From IMG/VR virus record IMGVR_UViG_3300029914_000002, positions 124,001-188,000 of that record: a stretch of DNA of 64,000 bases; one strand, given 5' to 3'. The position numbers and the translations under genes are program-made. The notes under the pieces were generated by a model that saw only the letters and a program-made list of their open reading frames with translations, was not told the DNA's origin and did not search any database. Each line of letters begins with the position of its first letter. Within the stretch, counting starts at the first letter, position 1. Below, piece by piece: positions 42,371 through 49,776 of this stretch. Source of the DNA: a virus.

Positions 42371-42539
42371 TTTGGCATATAAATTATTTATAGAAAAATT
42401 TGGATTTATTTCAATTCAGGATTTTAAAATTAATATTTTTATGAAAAATAAAAATAGATATAAATCATATTACGATAAAGCAAATAAAATTCTAAGAAAA
42501 GAAAAATTAAAGACATTAAAATCATATGGAACTAAATAA
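42357..42539 (+). CDS. hypothetical small protein, first of a duplicated pair
   Basis: 60 residues: MKLDDLAYKLFIEKFGFIS ... Y-K-S-Y-Y-D-K-A-N-K-I-L-R-K-E-K-L-K-T-L. Occupies the place of the small uvsY.-1/.-2 ORFs of T4. It overlaps the next, paralogous gene by 14 nt. Confidence 0.6.
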   Translation: MKLDDLAYKLFIEKFGFISIQDFKINIFMKNKNRYKSYYDKANKILRKEKLKTLKSYGTK

Positions 42540-42699
42540 TTTAGCATATAAATTATTAATAAACTACTTAGGATTTACTCCAAAGTATTATTGTAAAAAA
42601 GATTTTTTTATTAAAAATAAAAATAATTTTAAATCATATTACGATAAAGCAAATAAAATTTTAAGAAAAGAAAAATTAAAGGCATTACATGAAATTTAA
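42526..42699 (+). CDS. hypothetical small protein, second of a duplicated pair
   Basis: 57 residues: MELNNLAYKLLINYLGFTP ... F-K-S-Y-Y-D-K-A-N-K-I-L-R-K-E-K-L-K-A-L-H-E-I. Clear tandem duplicate of the gene upstream; the 3' halves are nearly identical in DNA too. It overlaps uvsW by 11 nt. Confidence 0.62.
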   Translation: MELNNLAYKLLINYLGFTPKYYCKKDFFIKNKNNFKSYYDKANKILRKEKLKALHEI

Positions 42700-44251
42700 A
42701 TTAAATAAAGACAATTCAAAGTTAATTTTAACAGAATCAACCAAAGGAGAATATAACCAACTTAAACTATATCTAACCAGAAAAGTTCATAACTACCGTT
42801 TTATGAAAAGGTTCAAGCTTGGTGTATGGGATGGAAGTATAAGTTATTTTGGAAATCCAGGTGGATCAATTGACTTTGGATTATGGCAAGAAATATATAA
42901 ATGTTGTAAAGAGTATGGTTATAAATTTATAATTGAAAATCAAGAACAATTTCCACGTAATAAAGATATATTAAGAGAAAATGTACAAGATTTTGTGACT
43001 GAATTTTATAAAGATCATAAAACTCCTGATGGTAAACCTTTTATGCCATATGAACATCAAGTAGATGCAATATTTCAATTATTAAAACATCAATATGGAT
43101 TAATTGAAATTGCTACTGCTGGAGGTAAATCATTGGTATTTGGCACATTACTATTTTATTATTTAAAAAATATAAATACAAATGCTAAATTTTTATTGAT
43201 TGTCCCAAGTATAAGTTTAGTTACTCAATTTTATAATGATCTTAATGATTATAATTACGGTTTTAATAATGATAATAAAAACCCTATTGATATTAGAATT
43301 GATGAAGTTATGAGTGATAAACCAAGAAAATATAGAGATGGTGAAAAAATACCAAATATATACATTGGAACTTATCAATCATTAGAAAAATATCCTAAAA
43401 CATTTTTTGACCAATTTGAAGTTGTAGCATGTGATGAAGCACATACTGCAAAAGCTATTACCATTCAAACTATTTTAACAAAAACGTTTGGAGTTGCAAA
43501 ATTACGATTCGGAATGAGTGGATCTTATCCTTCGGATTCTTCAATAGAAATATTAACAATTCAATCTTTAATGGGTCCTAAATTAATAAATATTAGTGCT
43601 AGAAAATTAATAGATAAAGGATTAATATCAGATCTTAAAATAAAAGTTATCATGTTACATCATGATAATCATAAATTTGCAGAAGGAGTTAATAATATAA
43701 AAAAAACTGACGGTCAACGTGCATGGATTTTAGAACGTGAATACGTACATAATTCAGCAAAAAGAAAAACATTTATTAAAAATTTAACAGATAAATTTAA
43801 ATCTAATTCTCTTATATTATTTCATACTATTACTTATGGAACAGAATTATATAATTATATCAAAGATAATTGCATTGGTAAAGATGTGTTCTATATTGAC
43901 GGTACAACATCTACAGAAAAAAGAGAATATATCAAGAAAAAATTAGAAGATACTTCAGGTAATCCTAAAATACTTTTAGCATCTTTCGGAGTATTTTCTG
44001 TCGGCGTAAGTGTTAAAGCAATAACAAATATTATCTTTGCGGATTCTTATAAAGAGCCTAAAATAATAAGGCAAGCAATAGGGAGAGGTCTAAGATTACA
44101 CAAAGAAAAAACAAAATTAATCGTATTTGATTTGGTAGACATTTTTCATCCTGACTATAAAACAATATTATGGAAACAATATGAATCTAGAAGAGATGAA
44201 GTATATAAAAAACAACAATATCCTTATGATGAATTAAAGGTCAAATTATAA
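42689..44251 (+). CDS. uvsW: UvsW-like DNA/RNA helicase
   Basis: 520 residues. The N-terminal ~85 residues (Y-R-F-M-K-R-F-K-L-G-V-W-D-G-S-I) match the T4 UvsW DNA-binding domain layout. Walker A A-T-A-G-G-K-S at 142-148, D-E-A-H at 249-252, motif III G-M-S-G-S, and motif VI R-Q-A-I-G-R-G-L-R. Family role: branch migration and R-loop unwinding, shifting phage replication from origin-driven to recombination-driven. Length equals T4 UvsW (about 500). Confidence 0.9.
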   Translation: MKFKLNKDNSKLILTESTKGEYNQLKLYLTRKVHNYRFMKRFKLGVWDGSISYFGNPGGSIDFGLWQEIYKCCKEYGYKFIIENQEQFPRNKDILRENVQDFVTEFYKDHKTPDGKPFMPYEHQVDAIFQLLKHQYGLIEIATAGGKSLVFGTLLFYYLKNINTNAKFLLIVPSISLVTQFYNDLNDYNYGFNNDNKNPIDIRIDEVMSDKPRKYRDGEKIPNIYIGTYQSLEKYPKTFFDQFEVVACDEAHTAKAITIQTILTKTFGVAKLRFGMSGSYPSDSSIEILTIQSLMGPKLINISARKLIDKGLISDLKIKVIMLHHDNHKFAEGVNNIKKTDGQRAWILEREYVHNSAKRKTFIKNLTDKFKSNSLILFHTITYGTELYNYIKDNCIGKDVFYIDGTTSTEKREYIKKKLEDTSGNPKILLASFGVFSVGVSVKAITNIIFADSYKEPKIIRQAIGRGLRLHKEKTKLIVFDLVDIFHPDYKTILWKQYESRRDEVYKKQQYPYDELKVKL

Positions 44252-45220
44252 TTAATCTTTAATTCTTATAAATTTGCAATTTAAAAAATTTTCAATTTCT
44301 TTTTGCCTATCAAGATCTTTTTGTCTTAATTCACCTTTTATAAAATGATGTTTTTCGTCATACTCATATACTACATTATTTATAGCATCATATCCATCTA
44401 TCCAATAACCAAGTTCTTCAATATGATATTCTCCCTCATTCATTGCATGTTGAATATGAATATTTTCATTCTTTGATATTTCATCAAAAATATCACAACC
44501 TTTTTTATTATATGATGGAAATACTTGATTTCCATCAAATTTATCATCACTTAATCTTTTTAATCTTTTTAATCTTTTACTTGTATTACTACATTTTTGA
44601 CAACCACACAATAATAAATGATGAGATGAAGTTTGTTTAAAATCGCCATGTATAGGACAACTAATTACTAGCTTCGTGCTTGAGTCAATATAATTAGAAT
44701 CTGAATAATTTGGATAAGTATATTTATTGTTGTGTAATATTTTTGCTTCAGAAACGAATTTTTTATATCTTTTTTCTATTCTTTTTTCTTTATTACATTT
44801 TATGCAGCCTCTTCCGTCAATTAAATCTTTCGGTAACATTTTAAATTCTCCGTGTTTTTCGCATTCTACAATAACACAAGTATGATTATTAACATATACA
44901 CTCTTTGAAAAATCAAGATTATTTTTATATACTTCATTTAATTGTGCAATAAATGTTTCCTGACTTTTAGCGAAATACAATTTTGCAGCGCATTTATAAC
45001 TACATGAAAATATAGATTTTCTCATATAAACATCATATCTAATTTGAGTTTTTCTATGACAAACATCGCATTCTACATCAATAATAACTTTTGAATTCGG
45101 TTTTAAATGACAAACGTTAACTTCAATATATTCATTTAATTTTACTTTATATCCTAATTTTTCAAAATGATCTTTGTTGCTTGTACTAATTCTAATATTA
45201 ACAGTTTTACTTATTATCAT
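44252..45220 (-). CDS. homing-endonuclease-like protein with zinc-finger repeats
   Basis: 322 residues. N-terminal module MIISKTVNIRIST with C-D-V-C zinc pair, homologous to the start of the nuclease at 21775-22713. Then two C-x-x-H-G-x-F ... C-x-x-C modules (about residues 115-215: C-E-K-H-G-E-F, C-P-I-H-G-D-F, C-Q-K-C) and a C-terminal nuclease-like part (W-I-D-G-Y-D ... V-V-Y-E-Y-D-E-K-H-H, then R-Q-K-D-L-D-R-Q). It is inserted on the opposite strand right at the uvsW stop, a typical homing position. Confidence 0.75.
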   Translation of the reverse strand: MIISKTVNIRISTSNKDHFEKLGYKVKLNEYIEVNVCHLKPNSKVIIDVECDVCHRKTQIRYDVYMRKSIFSCSYKCAAKLYFAKSQETFIAQLNEVYKNNLDFSKSVYVNNHTCVIVECEKHGEFKMLPKDLIDGRGCIKCNKEKRIEKRYKKFVSEAKILHNNKYTYPNYSDSNYIDSSTKLVISCPIHGDFKQTSSHHLLLCGCQKCSNTSKRLKRLKRLSDDKFDGNQVFPSYNKKGCDIFDEISKNENIHIQHAMNEGEYHIEELGYWIDGYDAINNVVYEYDEKHHFIKGELRQKDLDRQKEIENFLNCKFIRIKD

Positions 45221-45321
45221 TTATTATTTTATTTTATTATCATATATTTATATAAAAATAATTAAGTTTTGTTTATTTTAATTATAATCACTAATATTTA
45301 ATATATAAATAAAAAATTAAA

Positions 45322-45633
45322 ATGGAAATAAATAAATTTAATGAATTTATTAATAATGATTTATTAGTTATAGAAAAATTAATTGATGATTTAGAAAATC
45401 AAAAAGGTAATTGTTCAGTATTAGAAAAAATATATTCTCATCCATCATATATTAAAATTATAGAATATGGTGAAAAATCAATACCTTCATTATTAAATAG
45501 AATAGATGAGAGTATGTTTTGGTTTGAAGCATTACGTAGAATAACTGGGGACGAGCCTGACAAAGAATCAATTAAATCAATTGATATTATGAATTCTTGG
45601 AAAAAATGGGGTATAGAAAATGGATATAAATAA
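45322..45633 (+). CDS. hypothetical protein
   Basis: 103 residues, helical. W-F-E-A-L-R-R-I-T-G-D-E-P and I-M-N-S-W-K-K-W-G near the C-terminus resemble the end of HEAT-repeat-like bacterial proteins in which 'W-F-W-A-L-x-x-I-T-G-x-x-P ... W-x-x-W-G' is common. Overlaps the next gene by 14 nt. Confidence 0.62.
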   Translation: MEINKFNEFINNDLLVIEKLIDDLENQKGNCSVLEKIYSHPSYIKIIEYGEKSIPSLLNRIDESMFWFEALRRITGDEPDKESIKSIDIMNSWKKWGIENGYK

Positions 45634-46066
45634 TATTGAAATTTGGCATCCTAAATTGATAGGTAAAAATTATAAAATTATAAATATAAATTATAATTTA
45701 ATTGTTTTTAATTGTTTTGCATATAGTTTAGATATATTTGATGAATGGTGTGGCGCATCAGAAAAATCTTGGCCTTATAATATATTACCGCGTAGTTCAA
45801 AATTAAATAATTATATTAAATATTATAATTTATATGGATATAATATATGTGATAATGATGAGTATGAATTTGAATATGAAAAAGTAGCACTTTATGTTGA
45901 TAATTCTAATAATGTAAATCATGCATCTAAACAGTATGAAAATATATGGAGAAGTAAATTAGGAAAATATGTTATAATTGAGCATGAATTAGAATGGTTA
46001 ACTGGATTTGATGCTGAAAATTATGGTAATATTGGTGTGATTTTAAAAAGAAAGAGAAAGGCATAA
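45620..46066 (+). CDS. hypothetical protein
   Basis: 148 residues. W-H-P-K-L-I-G-K-N-Y-K-I near the start, N-C-F-A-Y-S-L-D-I-F-D-E-W, H-A-S-K-Q-Y-E-N-I-W-R-S-K-L-G and I-E-H-E-L-E-W-L. The order Cys ... H-A-S/A ... G resembles a papain-like fold of the type 'N-C-x-A-x-A ... H-x-A-R-Q' seen in phage proteins; catalytic function is only a guess. Confidence 0.58.
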   Translation: MDINNIEIWHPKLIGKNYKIININYNLIVFNCFAYSLDIFDEWCGASEKSWPYNILPRSSKLNNYIKYYNLYGYNICDNDEYEFEYEKVALYVDNSNNVNHASKQYENIWRSKLGKYVIIEHELEWLTGFDAENYGNIGVILKRKRKA

Positions 46067-46078
46067 AAACTTTTTATA

Positions 46079-46100
46079 TTTTTTTATATATAATAAAAAA
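46079..46100 (+). promoter_or_regulatory. candidate phage late promoter
   Basis: TTTTTTTATATATAATAAAA block ending about 8 nt before the endolysin start at 46107. Confidence 0.45.
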
Positions 46101-46106
46101 GAAAAT

Positions 46107-46523
46107 ATGAAACTTGGAAAATATTTTAGTTTATCGGAATTAACTGTAACTTCAACAGGATTAAATAATTTACCAATGAAGCCAGAGCAAGATAATTTAG
46201 TATTATTAGTTAAGAATATACTTGATCCATTAAGGGAATTATATGGTAATCAAATTCATATAAATAGTGGATATCGTTCTCCGATAGTTAATAGAGAAAT
46301 TAAAGGGTTCATCAATAGTCAGCATGTATTTGGTCAAGCAGCAGATATTACAGGTGGTAGTCCAGAAGAAAATGAAAAACTTTTTAATTTAATAGTTAGC
46401 AATTTCAAATTTGATCAGATTATAAATGAAAAAAATTTCGAATGGGTACATGTTAGTTACTCAAATGTTAAAAATAGAAATGAAAAATTAAAATTTACTG
46501 GTAAAGGTTATATAAAAATATAA
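46107..46523 (+). CDS. M15-family peptidase, endolysin
   Basis: 138 residues. S-G-Y-R-S-P at 54-59, H-V-F-G-Q-A-A-D at 73-80 and W-V-H-V-S at 113-117, giving zinc ligands His73, Asp80 and His115 of the M15A peptidases. It cleaves peptidoglycan peptides for lysis or, if virion-borne, entry. Single-domain with no signal peptide, so a holin is expected elsewhere. It has its own promoter and terminator. Confidence 0.88.
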   Translation: MKLGKYFSLSELTVTSTGLNNLPMKPEQDNLVLLVKNILDPLRELYGNQIHINSGYRSPIVNREIKGFINSQHVFGQAADITGGSPEENEKLFNLIVSNFKFDQIINEKNFEWVHVSYSNVKNRNEKLKFTGKGYIKI

Positions 46524-46525
46524 AA

Positions 46526-46552
46526 AAAGACTGTCATAATGACAGTCTTTTT
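46526..46552. terminator. bidirectional hairpin terminator
   Basis: AAAGACTGTCAT with ATGACAGTCTTT around a minimal loop, T-tracts on both strands, between genes converging at 46523 and 46555. Confidence 0.9.
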
Positions 46553-46554
46553 AA

Positions 46555-47265
46555 TTATATATTGAAATTATTTGACTTTAATATGTAGTCATATTCTATT
46601 CTTATATTATCATCTAATATTTCATCAGGAATATTATTAATTAGAAATGAATTATTCTTTAAATATTGTTTTTGAAAATTATATGTCATAAAAATATTTA
46701 TAATATTTTTTGCTGAAATTTTATTTGAAACATCTATATCTTTTGATGGAGTCCACTTTTTAGTATTTAAATCTAATTTATATCCATTATAATAAAATAT
46801 CATTTTATCTAAAAATAATATATTACTTAATGATGGTAATTTATTTTTAAAATTATCATTTATAAATTTAATTGTATATTTTGCATAATCTGTATCCCAA
46901 TTTAACCAAAAATTAGTAGATAAAGAATATATAGAATTTATTATTAATAAATCTTCATATGATAAATTAGATTTAATTATTTGTTTTTTATTTGTCATTA
47001 TTTGATTAGATTTTGTGATATCACTTGTGATACTATTAACATAATCAATTATATTACCTAAAAGTTTCATTGGATTATTAATTATTGTGTTACTTTCAAG
47101 ATAATCTATAATCTCACTATATGCTTCATGCCAATAAAATGAATATAATTCATTATTATGAAGTATATTTAATGTTCCACGTCTAGGGGAGAAATCAAAC
47201 CCAAAGGATTTGTTTTTACCTATATCAGATATATTGAATTCATTTAATTTTTTGATGTATTTCAT
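46555..47265 (-). CDS. dual-tagged protein
   Basis: 236 residues: MKYIKKLNEFNIS start and S-N-N-F-N-I end. The C-terminal tag sits directly against a terminator, so it is not a leftover of a downstream start signal. Core is helical with K-W-T-P-S-K-D-I. Function unknown. Confidence 0.66.
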   Translation of the reverse strand: MKYIKKLNEFNISDIGKNKSFGFDFSPRRGTLNILHNNELYSFYWHEAYSEIIDYLESNTIINNPMKLLGNIIDYVNSITSDITKSNQIMTNKKQIIKSNLSYEDLLIINSIYSLSTNFWLNWDTDYAKYTIKFINDNFKNKLPSLSNILFLDKMIFYYNGYKLDLNTKKWTPSKDIDVSNKISAKNIINIFMTYNFQKQYLKNNSFLINNIPDEILDDNIRIEYDYILKSNNFNI

Positions 47266-47268
47266 AAT

Positions 47269-48090
47269 TTACATATTAAAATTTGCTGCATCTTTTTCTA
47301 AATTAAAAACATTAGATATTTTACAATAATATATAACTGTAAATTTAATACCTACTATTTCTTTATGATCTTTAACTTTTGCTGTCATATATATAGTATC
47401 ACCTTTTTCTACTATTCTACCAATATTATAAGTCATATATCTATTACCTTCTTCATCTATTAATTTACAAGTATATTGAGTGCCAAATTCAGTGTTTTGG
47501 ATTTTAAAATTATAAACATCAGCTTTTATTGTAATTTTACTTCCAATCTCACCAACATATTTACTTATACTTTCTTCTTGATTTTTTTTGGTTAATGTTT
47601 CAAAGAATAGATTTTTATATTTTTCAATTTCATTCGCCATATCTTCATTTCCTTGAAATCCTTTAGATAACCAAACAACATATTGAGGATCATCTACGAA
47701 TACTTCACCTATTGTTTCTCCACGATGTTTTCCAAATTTTAATATTTTATTTTTTTCTGCTTGAAATAATCCAGCATATGTACCAAATCTATCTATAATA
47801 ACTGGAATTTGACCAGAAGCTTTAGCAGCTTTTTTAACTGCTGTCGTAAAGTCAGTACTTAAATTACAAATATAATAGCATGATGCACTTCTTGGATTCC
47901 ATCTCCAAAAAGTATAATAAACGGAGTATTTTCCAGATACATCTATATAAAAGCAGCCTACATCTCTAATTGTCAATTTTTTATCTTTTCCTTCTTCTAA
48001 TATTTTTTCAGCTTCTAAAACATCTTCATCACTTGGTTGTATGAGTTGATTCATTTTAGCTTCTTTGATATATTGCAAGTATGTTTTCAT
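47269..48090 (-). CDS. dual-tagged protein with exonuclease-X-like C-terminal module
   Basis: 273 residues: MKTYLQYIKEAK start, nearly the T4 internal-protein targeting peptide (M-K-T-Y-x-x-F-I-x-E-A), and A-N-F-N-M end. Residues about 118-145 carry F-G-K-H-R-G-E-T-I ... D-D-P-Q-Y-V-V-W-L, the small module found at the ends of ExoX-like and DUF3820 proteins. A likely OB-like fold follows (A-D-V-Y-N-F-K-I-Q-N). No nuclease active site is visible. Confidence 0.7.
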   Translation of the reverse strand: MKTYLQYIKEAKMNQLIQPSDEDVLEAEKILEEGKDKKLTIRDVGCFYIDVSGKYSVYYTFWRWNPRSASCYYICNLSTDFTTAVKKAAKASGQIPVIIDRFGTYAGLFQAEKNKILKFGKHRGETIGEVFVDDPQYVVWLSKGFQGNEDMANEIEKYKNLFFETLTKKNQEESISKYVGEIGSKITIKADVYNFKIQNTEFGTQYTCKLIDEEGNRYMTYNIGRIVEKGDTIYMTAKVKDHKEIVGIKFTVIYYCKISNVFNLEKDAANFNM

Positions 48091-48187
48091 ATTATGAATG
48101 ATTTATTTTTTAATTATATATTAAAAAAAATAAACAAAAAATAATAATTATCATATAACTTAATAATAAAAAAAATATAAATATAAT

Positions 48188-48673
48188 ATGATAATAACAT
48201 TAACGATTGATGATATTTTTAGACGTTGCTTATGGAGTGACTACAAAAGATTTGTACTTAAAGATAAAAATGAGCAAGAGATTCAAGAAATTGTAAAAGA
48301 AAATAAGCCAATCGTCATTTCAGAAAATGATGCATATGCAATAGGATTACTAAAAACAATAGAGACAGATAATTTAGTACATAGGTTTATTGTTCATATG
48401 AAAGAGATGATAAGTATAAAATCAAATATTTTTGATAAAAATGTTTATTTATCTGTTAGAATAGTAGAAAATGAATTAGAAAGTTATAAGAAAAGATTTC
48501 CTGATTATTGGGATTCAGATCCAGTGTTTACTGATGCTATAGTAGATTTGAATAATTTCATTAATAATGCGTTACAGCAAATTAAAAAATTTGAAGTTTA
48601 CGAATTTAAAATTAAAGATAAAAAAATTAGATATTATTTATCTAAAGATATTAAAAAAATGATTGAAAATTAA
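48188..48673 (+). CDS. hypothetical protein
   Basis: 161 residues, helical. D-D-I-F-R-R-C-L-W-S-D-Y-K-R-F near the start, F-P-D-Y-W-D-S-D-P-V-F in the middle. No family recognised. Single plus-strand gene followed by a strong terminator. Confidence 0.6.
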   Translation: MIITLTIDDIFRRCLWSDYKRFVLKDKNEQEIQEIVKENKPIVISENDAYAIGLLKTIETDNLVHRFIVHMKEMISIKSNIFDKNVYLSVRIVENELESYKKRFPDYWDSDPVFTDAIVDLNNFINNALQQIKKFEVYEFKIKDKKIRYYLSKDIKKMIEN

Positions 48674-48704
48674 AAATAATTTTGTATCTTTGTAATATAA
48701 TATT

Positions 48705-48733
48705 AAAAAGAACCTTATATTGAGGTTCTTTTT
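48705..48733. terminator. bidirectional hairpin terminator
   Basis: AAAAAGAACCT with AGGTTCTTTTT, 7-nt loop, between genes converging at 48673 and 48734. Confidence 0.85.
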
Positions 48734-49006
48734 TTATAAATTAAATTTAATTGCATTTATATTAGATTCAAATTCATCTATTTCATCTGTAGTTAAATAT
48801 CTAATTATTTTATAAAAAAGAACAGTATCAGTTTTATTATCATCATATAATATTTTATATGATGTTGTAGAGTCAAAGTTATTTTTTATTATTTTTGATT
48901 TTTTATCAACTCTATGATGTGGATCAAAATAAATATTAACTAAAATATATTCACCTTCTTTATAATTTTTATTTTCAATCATTTCAAATTTCTTAATATA
49001 TTTCAT
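48734..49006 (-). CDS. dual-tagged small protein
   Basis: 90 residues: MKYIKKFEMI start and A-I-K-F-N-L end, next to a terminator. Core Y-K-E-G-E-Y-I-L-V-N-I-Y-F ... Y-K-I-L-Y-D-D is SH3-like, similar in type to the genes at 31712 and 31972. It overlaps the upstream gene by 4 nt. Confidence 0.67.
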   Translation of the reverse strand: MKYIKKFEMIENKNYKEGEYILVNIYFDPHHRVDKKSKIIKNNFDSTTSYKILYDDNKTDTVLFYKIIRYLTTDEIDEFESNINAIKFNL

Positions 49007-49386
49007 AAATTAAATTTGTTTATATCTGTTTCAAGTTTATTAAGTTTATTATAAATATTTTTTATAACAGTTAAATTAGATTTATTATCATTTTTATATA
49101 TATCTAATGAAAATCTAATATTATTTGATGATTCACTATAATTAAAACTTACTTCATATTTATCACCGTTATATTCAAATTTATAATCTGGATAATTTCT
49201 GGTAAAATGAATTTCATTATTCGTCCTTTGTTTAGAATTTGATGCGCTATGCCAAAAATAACATTTCTTATATTTTTCAGCGCAATCTATTGTATATTTA
49301 AGTTTTTTTGTCAATTCTGGATCATATAAAAAATCATCTTCTATCTTCTTTTTAGATTCATTTATAAATTCAATAAAATTTTTCAT
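49003..49386 (-). CDS. dual-tagged small protein
   Basis: 127 residues: MKNFIEFINESKK start (strong T4-type targeting match) and I-N-K-F-N-L end. Core Y-D-P-E-L-T-K-K-L-K-Y-T-I-D, F-W-H-S-A-S-N-S-K-Q-R. Linked by 4-nt overlaps to both neighbours. Confidence 0.67.
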   Translation of the reverse strand: MKNFIEFINESKKKIEDDFLYDPELTKKLKYTIDCAEKYKKCYFWHSASNSKQRTNNEIHFTRNYPDYKFEYNGDKYEVSFNYSESSNNIRFSLDIYKNDNKSNLTVIKNIYNKLNKLETDINKFNL

Positions 49387-49754
49387 ATTTTTAATTTTTT
49401 TATAAGTATAAAAGATTGATTTTTATTATCATCATAATCTTGATATATTTCAAATCCGCATTTTAAATATAAATTTACTGCTTTATAATTATTTTTATAA
49501 ACAAGTAAAGTAATAATATTAATTTTAAGTTCATTTTTAACATAATTAAATATCTGTTCTAATAGATATTTAGCATACCCTTTTCCTTGAAAATTTTTAA
49601 CCGTTTTTAAATCATGAATAGTTACATATTTTTCATTAAACCATTTATCTGGATGTTCTATTCTAAAACTAGATTCAGATACTAAAATATCATCTAAAAA
49701 CAACTTAAATTTATAATTCTTTTTATCAATTACAATTTTTTTTTCTGCTGTTAT
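49383..49754 (-). pseudogene. GNAT acetyltransferase, 3' part split by IS607 element
   Basis: The frame reads A-E-K-K-I-V-I-D-K-K-N-Y-K-F ... V-K-N-F-Q-G-K-G-Y-A-K-Y-L-L-E (the acetyl-CoA-binding Q-x-x-G-x-G/A motif) ... V-N-L-Y-L-K-C-G-F-E, a typical GNAT end. Its codons upstream of 49754 belong to the element, so the open start at 49832 is an artefact. Joining to 52114-52149 after removal of the element gives an intact tagged GNAT starting M-K-K-Y-I-E-F-I-T-E. It ends K-K-L-K-I, not K-F-N-L. Confidence 0.85.
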
Positions 49755-49776
49755 ATACAAAAACAATAAAGTACAA

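Noticed and set aside
48663-48733. Perfect host-type promoter on the plus strand (TTG-N19-TATCTTTG) just before a terminator
   Set aside because: It would make only a ~40-nt RNA that is mostly the terminator hairpin; no gene follows on that strand. Probably chance in AT-rich 3' sequence.
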